Of a DNA stretch of 64,000 nucleotides, positions 60,366-64,000 are shown piece after piece (position 1 is the first letter of the stretch; every line of letters begins with the position of its first letter). A program made the translations under genes and the position numbers. The DNA is from JANXLO01 sp038231295. GTDB taxonomy: Bacteria > Armatimonadota > Chthonomonadetes > Chthonomonadales > Chthonomonadaceae. Where the stretch lies: assembly GCA_038231295.1 (NCBI GenBank), contig JBBRLP010000007.1, positions 15,193 to 79,192 on the forward strand, in the 5' to 3' direction. The notes beneath the pieces are model-generated. The model had not been told where the DNA came from. It was given only the letters and a program-made list of their open reading frames with translations, and did no database searches.

Positions 60366-61547
60366 TTAGCTTTCACTCTGGCGTTTTTGGGCTTCGCCGG
60401 AGAGCAGGGCGTGGGCTTCGCGGAGCAGGGCAGGGATGCGGGCGGCGAAGGGGCTTTTGGCGACGGCGGCGAGCAGGGCGGCCTCGTCGAAGTTCGCGGC
60501 GTTGTCGCCAGGACACCAGTGGTCTGCGTGACCGAGCAGGTTGTAGCGGCTTTGCGCCCAGACTTCGAGGTCAAGGGATTTCGCGAACGTCCAGAGGCGC
60601 AGAATGTCCTGCACATTGACTTCGCCGGGGATATGGTAAAGTTCCGGGATACCTTCCATCCCGTGTTCCAGCCAGTCCGCGCCGACCACCCGCGCCATCT
60701 CGGTCCGGATACGCGCTTCGATAGGCGGCACAACCTCGGCAATATGGTCGTAATGGGCGAGCGCGGCGATATGGTCGTCGAAATCGGTGGGGCGAGCGGC
60801 TCCTATGCTCAGGGTATGCACCTGCGGACGCGCCAGACAATAGAGATCGTTGAACTGCATGGGAGAGAGCGGTTCACACAGGGTTTTCAGTTTGGCGGGC
60901 GGGTCGTAGAGTCTGCCCCCCTTGTCGCTGGGAGAGATAATGAAGACGCCCATGTCCTGCTGCGCCGCCGCCTCGATAGCCTGCCAGTTCAGATCGTTCA
61001 CGAAATACCAGTGCAGGTTCAGATAGTCGAACTCACCGGTCGCCGCCGCCTTTGCGATCACGCTGCACGGGCCGTGCGTCGAGAAGCCCACAAAGCGCAC
61101 CCGCCCATCCCGCTGAAACTCCCGAACGACCTCCATACAGCCGCCCGGACGCAGAATCCAATCCGTATGTTCGTCCAGATTCAGGCCGTGAAACGAGAGC
61201 AGGTCCACATACTCCAGCCCCAGATAGGCCAGAGACTGCTCGAAGGTCTCCCGAAACTCCTGCGCGGATTCGCGGGGCGACACTTTTGTCTGGACAATCA
61301 GGCGGTCACGCGGAATCTTCGGCAGCACCCAGCCTAACTGCATCTCGCTCGACCCATAGCCCCGCGCCGTCTCGATATGGTTGATTCCCAACTCCAGCGC
61401 ACGGTGGATCGTCGCTTCGACGTTCGCCTGTCCGTCCACCGGAATCTCCTCCGGCTTCAAATCCTGCCACTTATGCTGATAGCGCATCCCTCCGCACGAA
61501 AACACCGGCATCGAAATCTCCGTGCGTCCAAACCGACGAGTTCGCAT
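60366..61547 (-). CDS. Aldo/keto reductase, long form, Asp-to-Glu change
   Basis: 393 residues from ATG 61547 (AAAGGCGGA upstream); a frame open to 61721 adds residues of no family. It begins TRRFGRTEISMPVFSCGGMR and has Lys in LIVQTKVSPRESA and His in DLLSFHGLNLDEH. The usual active-site Asp region reads HIETARGYGSSEMQ, with Glu in place of Asp and Tyr retained. A 100-residue C-terminal extension (AHYDHIAEVVPPIEARIRTE, HADHWCPGDNAANFDE) goes beyond the barrel, as in a group of large reductases common in soil bacteria. Substrate unknown. Confidence 0.85.
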   Translation of the reverse strand: MRTRRFGRTEISMPVFSCGGMRYQHKWQDLKPEEIPVDGQANVEATIHRALELGINHIETARGYGSSEMQLGWVLPKIPRDRLIVQTKVSPRESAQEFRETFEQSLAYLGLEYVDLLSFHGLNLDEHTDWILRPGGCMEVVREFQRDGRVRFVGFSTHGPCSVIAKAAATGEFDYLNLHWYFVNDLNWQAIEAAAQQDMGVFIISPSDKGGRLYDPPAKLKTLCEPLSPMQFNDLYCLARPQVHTLSIGAARPTDFDDHIAALAHYDHIAEVVPPIEARIRTEMARVVGADWLEHGMEGIPELYHIPGEVNVQDILRLWTFAKSLDLEVWAQSRYNLLGHADHWCPGDNAANFDEAALLAAVAKSPFAARIPALLREAHALLSGEAQKRQSES

Positions 61548-61861
61548 CATTCCGCCTTTCCACTTTATCCCTTCAGCAGACCGCATCCGGCCTCTGTTCC
61601 GCTCACGGTGTTGGACAAAGCCATCGCAGACTCCTTGTTTGGAGGGCGGGGCCATTGTTTTCCGGGAACTTGTGTGGCTCTCCGACGTCTTGTAAACGAC
61701 TCGGAATTCCGAGAGCCGCACCGGACAATCGGGCGGTGCGACGACAGTGCTGTCGAGCCTACTCCCTGGACCTCAACGCAAGAGACGTTGGTATAGCCCC
61801 GGGGAGTCACCCCCTCCGGTCTCCCTGCGAACCGGAGCTTATCCCACGAAGGAGAAGCACA
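61548..61861 (+). other. 314-bp divergent region with leader hairpins before the stress-protein gene
   Basis: Two small hairpins precede the ribosome site: GGGG-AGTCA-CCCC (61801-61813) and CTCCGGT-N10-ACCGGAG (61814-61837). Further upstream an EcoRI-like palindrome lies in ACTCGGAATTCCGAG (about 61711-61725). These could be part of a structured leader or attenuator. I see no gene and no known riboswitch. Confidence 0.35.
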
Positions 61862-62821
61862 TTGAAAACAGTTGTCGGCCTATTCGACGATTTTTCGGAG
61901 GCGCAACGCGCCGTCCAGGACCTAGAGAACAACGGTTTTTCGCATGGCGACATCAGTCTGGTGGCAAACAACGCCAGCGGTCAGTACGACCAGTATGCGA
62001 CCACGACGGAGACGACCGTCGAACACGCCAGTAATGCTGCCGGAACCGGCGCTACGACCGGCGCAGTAGTCGGGGGCGGACTGGGACTGCTCGCGGGGTT
62101 GGGACTGCTCGCGATCCCGGGCTTTGGCCCCGTTGTCGCCGCAGGCTGGATCATCTCTACCATTACGGGCGCGGGCCTCGGCGCGGCGGCGGGCGGTATC
62201 CTCGGCGCTCTGGTCGGAGCGGGCGTCCCGCATGAAGAGGCCGTTCTGTACAACGAAGGCGTCCGTCGGGGGGGCACACTCATCGCGATCAAATCCTCCG
62301 AGGAGATGTCTCATCGCGCCGCAGAGATTCTGAGCCAGCACGGCGCGGTGGACATTGACGAGCGAGCCGAGTCCTACCGTCAGCCCTACGACACGGCGAG
62401 CATTCCGCCCGTTGATTCCCAGCATACGCGTCGTGACAGCGACCTCGGTAACGACACCGACTATCGCAGCAACTACAACCGCACCTATGCCAACAGCGGC
62501 ATGACCTATGACCAGTACTCTCCGGCCTACCAGTATGGACAGAGCCTCTACAACGATCCGCGCTACAAGGGTCGTGACTGGAACTCTATCCAGAGCGATG
62601 TTCAGCGCGACTGGGAGACCCGTCAGCCCGGCACCTGGGATAAGTTCTCGAATGCGGTTCGCTACGCCTGGGATAGCGCGACCGGCGCAGAGCGCGGCGG
62701 CATTCAGACCGGCGGACGCGCCCTCGATGGCACTCAGGACACCCGGGGCATCACCGAGAAAATGGCCGATGCCGTTACCGGAGATCGCATAGACGACAAG
62801 ACCGGCAAGCCCGTCGCCTAA
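61862..62821 (+). CDS. General-stress-protein-17M-like protein with glycine-zipper segment
   Basis: 319 residues from TTG 61862 (GAAGGAG upstream); a frame open from 61655 runs into leader DNA. The N-terminus (KTVVGLFDDFSEAQRAVQDL, NNGFSHGDISLV) matches the YflT/GSP17M domain. Two Gly/Ala-rich hydrophobic stretches (VVGGGLGLLAGLGLLAIPGF, GLGAAAGGILGALVGAGV) form a membrane-insertable hairpin. A second ferredoxin-like half follows (LIAIKSSEEMSHRAAEILSQ), then a Tyr/Asp/Ser-rich tail. Relatives respond to heat or other stress. A 14-bp terminator stem follows. Confidence 0.85.
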   Translation: MKTVVGLFDDFSEAQRAVQDLENNGFSHGDISLVANNASGQYDQYATTTETTVEHASNAAGTGATTGAVVGGGLGLLAGLGLLAIPGFGPVVAAGWIISTITGAGLGAAAGGILGALVGAGVPHEEAVLYNEGVRRGGTLIAIKSSEEMSHRAAEILSQHGAVDIDERAESYRQPYDTASIPPVDSQHTRRDSDLGNDTDYRSNYNRTYANSGMTYDQYSPAYQYGQSLYNDPRYKGRDWNSIQSDVQRDWETRQPGTWDKFSNAVRYAWDSATGAERGGIQTGGRALDGTQDTRGITEKMADAVTGDRIDDKTGKPVA

Positions 62822-62842
62822 ACCCGACGTTCCTGTCAATCT

Positions 62843-62876
62843 GTAAGCCCGCTCACGAAATTGTGAGCGGGCTTAC
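62843..62876 (+). terminator. 14-bp perfect stem-loop terminator
   Basis: GTAAGCCCGCTCAC-GAAATT-GTGAGCGGGCTTAC, 22 bp after the stress-protein stop, followed by a short T-rich run (TGTTGT). Confidence 0.75.
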
Positions 62877-63053
62877 TGTTGTCATGTTCCCTGTCTGCTG
62901 ACGGGGTGGAGAGCAGGCAGAACCCGGTCGGTGACGGGGCAGACGCAGGGAAATATCGTCGCGCCTCGAAGCAAAGAACAGGGTTTTACGGGGGCAGTGG
63001 CGTATAGTGGGTACGAGCGGCTTGAGACAGGAGATCAAAGGAGAAGACCCAGC

Positions 63054-63830
63054 ATGATTTTACCGACGGCATCGGTGCAGTTGATCGTTTTTGGCGAGCG
63101 CAACAAAGAGGATATCGCGGGTGTGCTGCGTGATGTGGCGGAGGCGGGCTATACCGCGTTCGAGGCGGGGAATATGTTCGAGAGCTACGGCGAGATCACG
63201 ACCCGCCGCCTGCTGGACGAGTATAGTCTGCGGCCTTCCGGGGCGCATTTCGGCTATGGCGACTACGCGAAACCGGAGCGTCTGGCGGCGCATATCGCCT
63301 ATGCGAAATCCCTCGGCCTGAAGAACCTGATGTGTTCGGGAGTCGCCGACACGAAAAACGCCGACGGCTACCGACAGTCGGCGAAACTGTTCAATCAGGT
63401 CGGGAAGCAGTTGGCGGACGAGGGGCTGACCTTCAACTACCACAACCACGCCTGGGAGTTCGACGACCTCGGCGGCACGAACGGCATGGAGATTCTGAGC
63501 CAGGAGACCGATCCGGCGCTCGTCAAGTTTAACATTGACGTGTTCTGGGTCTGGTTCGCGTTCAAAGACCCCGTCGCTTTCATCACCGAACACGCCAATC
63601 GCGCCGGGTATTTCCACTTCAAAGACGGTTCCCGCGAGACCCCCGACGACGGCATCACCCGTCCCATCTTCAAGGAACTCGGTCAGGGCGAAGTGGACTT
63701 GAAAGCCGCCTGCGCCGCCGCGCTTCAGGTCGGGGCCAGTTACATCGTCGCGGAGCAGGACCGCACCGAACTCGACCCCCTCTCCTCCATCTCCATCAGC
63801 CGTGCCTACCTCAAATCCCTTGGCGTCTGA
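63054..63830 (+). CDS. Sugar phosphate isomerase/epimerase (AP-endonuclease-2 TIM barrel)
   Basis: 258 residues from ATG 63054 (AAAGGAGAAG upstream); the longer frame from 62931 is not conserved-looking. The TIM-barrel pattern has metal-binding candidates in TFNYHNHAWEFDD, NIDVFWVW, GYFHFKDGSRE and YIVAEQDRTE. Such enzymes isomerise ketoses or act in inositol catabolism (IolE/IolI-like), using a divalent metal. It is monocistronic within the window. Confidence 0.88.
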   Translation: MILPTASVQLIVFGERNKEDIAGVLRDVAEAGYTAFEAGNMFESYGEITTRRLLDEYSLRPSGAHFGYGDYAKPERLAAHIAYAKSLGLKNLMCSGVADTKNADGYRQSAKLFNQVGKQLADEGLTFNYHNHAWEFDDLGGTNGMEILSQETDPALVKFNIDVFWVWFAFKDPVAFITEHANRAGYFHFKDGSRETPDDGITRPIFKELGQGEVDLKAACAAALQVGASYIVAEQDRTELDPLSSISISRAYLKSLGV

Positions 63831-64000
63831 GACGCCGCTCTTCCGACAAGCGACCTTCTCAATTGGGTGCGTTCCGTTTCATTTGGTTAATTCTTGTCTA
63901 CGCAGCGAACCGTAACGGCATTGACGGAGTGTCTACCTGCTCCGCTTTCCAGTATCCATAAACTCCGAGTTGGCGCTGGCGTCGGCGATACGCATGAAAA
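63831..64000. other. Window end, no gene seen
   Basis: 170 bp after the isomerase stop. I see no start codon with a ribosome site, no hairpin and no repeat from the families described above. Confidence 0.4.

Noticed and set aside
63831..64000. tRNA gene at the window end
   Set aside because: No cloverleaf or T-loop GTTCRA pattern could be assembled from the sequence.

Overview
The window reads as a chromosome segment of a free-living bacterium with high GC (about 60%), Shine-Dalgarno starts (with several TTG and GTG starts) and a Gram-negative-type envelope, shown by an RND pump, many Sec signal peptides and a TolB-like propeller. The mix of Gfo/Idh oxidoreductases, PhyH dioxygenases, NAD-dependent epimerases, aldo/keto reductases, AP-endonuclease-like sugar isomerases, GHL10 and CBM9 proteins resembles Armatimonadota or a related phylum. 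That placement is inference; there is no rRNA or tRNA in the window to test it.

Layout. 1-5548: four tandem exported amidohydrolase paralogues, joined by identical 11-nt overlaps; only the second keeps the metal ligands. 5907-10082: beta-lactamase-family serine hydrolase, aldo/keto reductase, then an Rrf2 regulator, a truncated haemoglobin and a ferredoxin-FAD-NAD reductase, which look like a split nitric oxide dioxygenase with its own regulator. 10262-15445 (minus): two prohibitin-like SPFH proteins, a Gfo/Idh oxidoreductase, a GHL10 glycosidase-like protein and a small unknown. 15735-19804: a frameshifted small gene and a nucleoside-type ABC transporter with a frameshifted permease. 19923-24669 (minus): SGNH-alpha/beta hydrolase fusion, divergent Nramp transporter, WD40 protein. 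25089-29266: DUF4351 nuclease/transposase-like gene and a double-VWA membrane protein. 29361-32516: orphan RND pump. 33767-40024: a 2085-residue secreted TPR-CHAT protease in AT-richer DNA. 40083-51809: sugar-metabolism-flavoured genes on both strands plus a chromate transporter. 52289-58587 (minus): a compact four-gene operon of exported proteases, with one papain-like and two caspase-like members, one of which carries WD40 repeats. 59048-63830: GNAT, an IS200-like insertion, an aldo/keto reductase, a stress protein and a sugar isomerase.

Four kinds of short repeat are scattered between genes: REP-like units tied to the IS200-like transposase, an ITR-bounded 207-bp element, small double-hairpin elements flanked by short duplications, and CCGGAGGTT terminator-like hairpins. 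At least five genes carry a single-nucleotide frameshift, most in or beside a homopolymer. This suggests either assembly indels or recent decay and affects how those genes should be read.

The best candidates for an undescribed system are the four-gene protease operon (with the unlinked TPR-CHAT protease) and the amidohydrolase array of mostly pseudo-enzymes.
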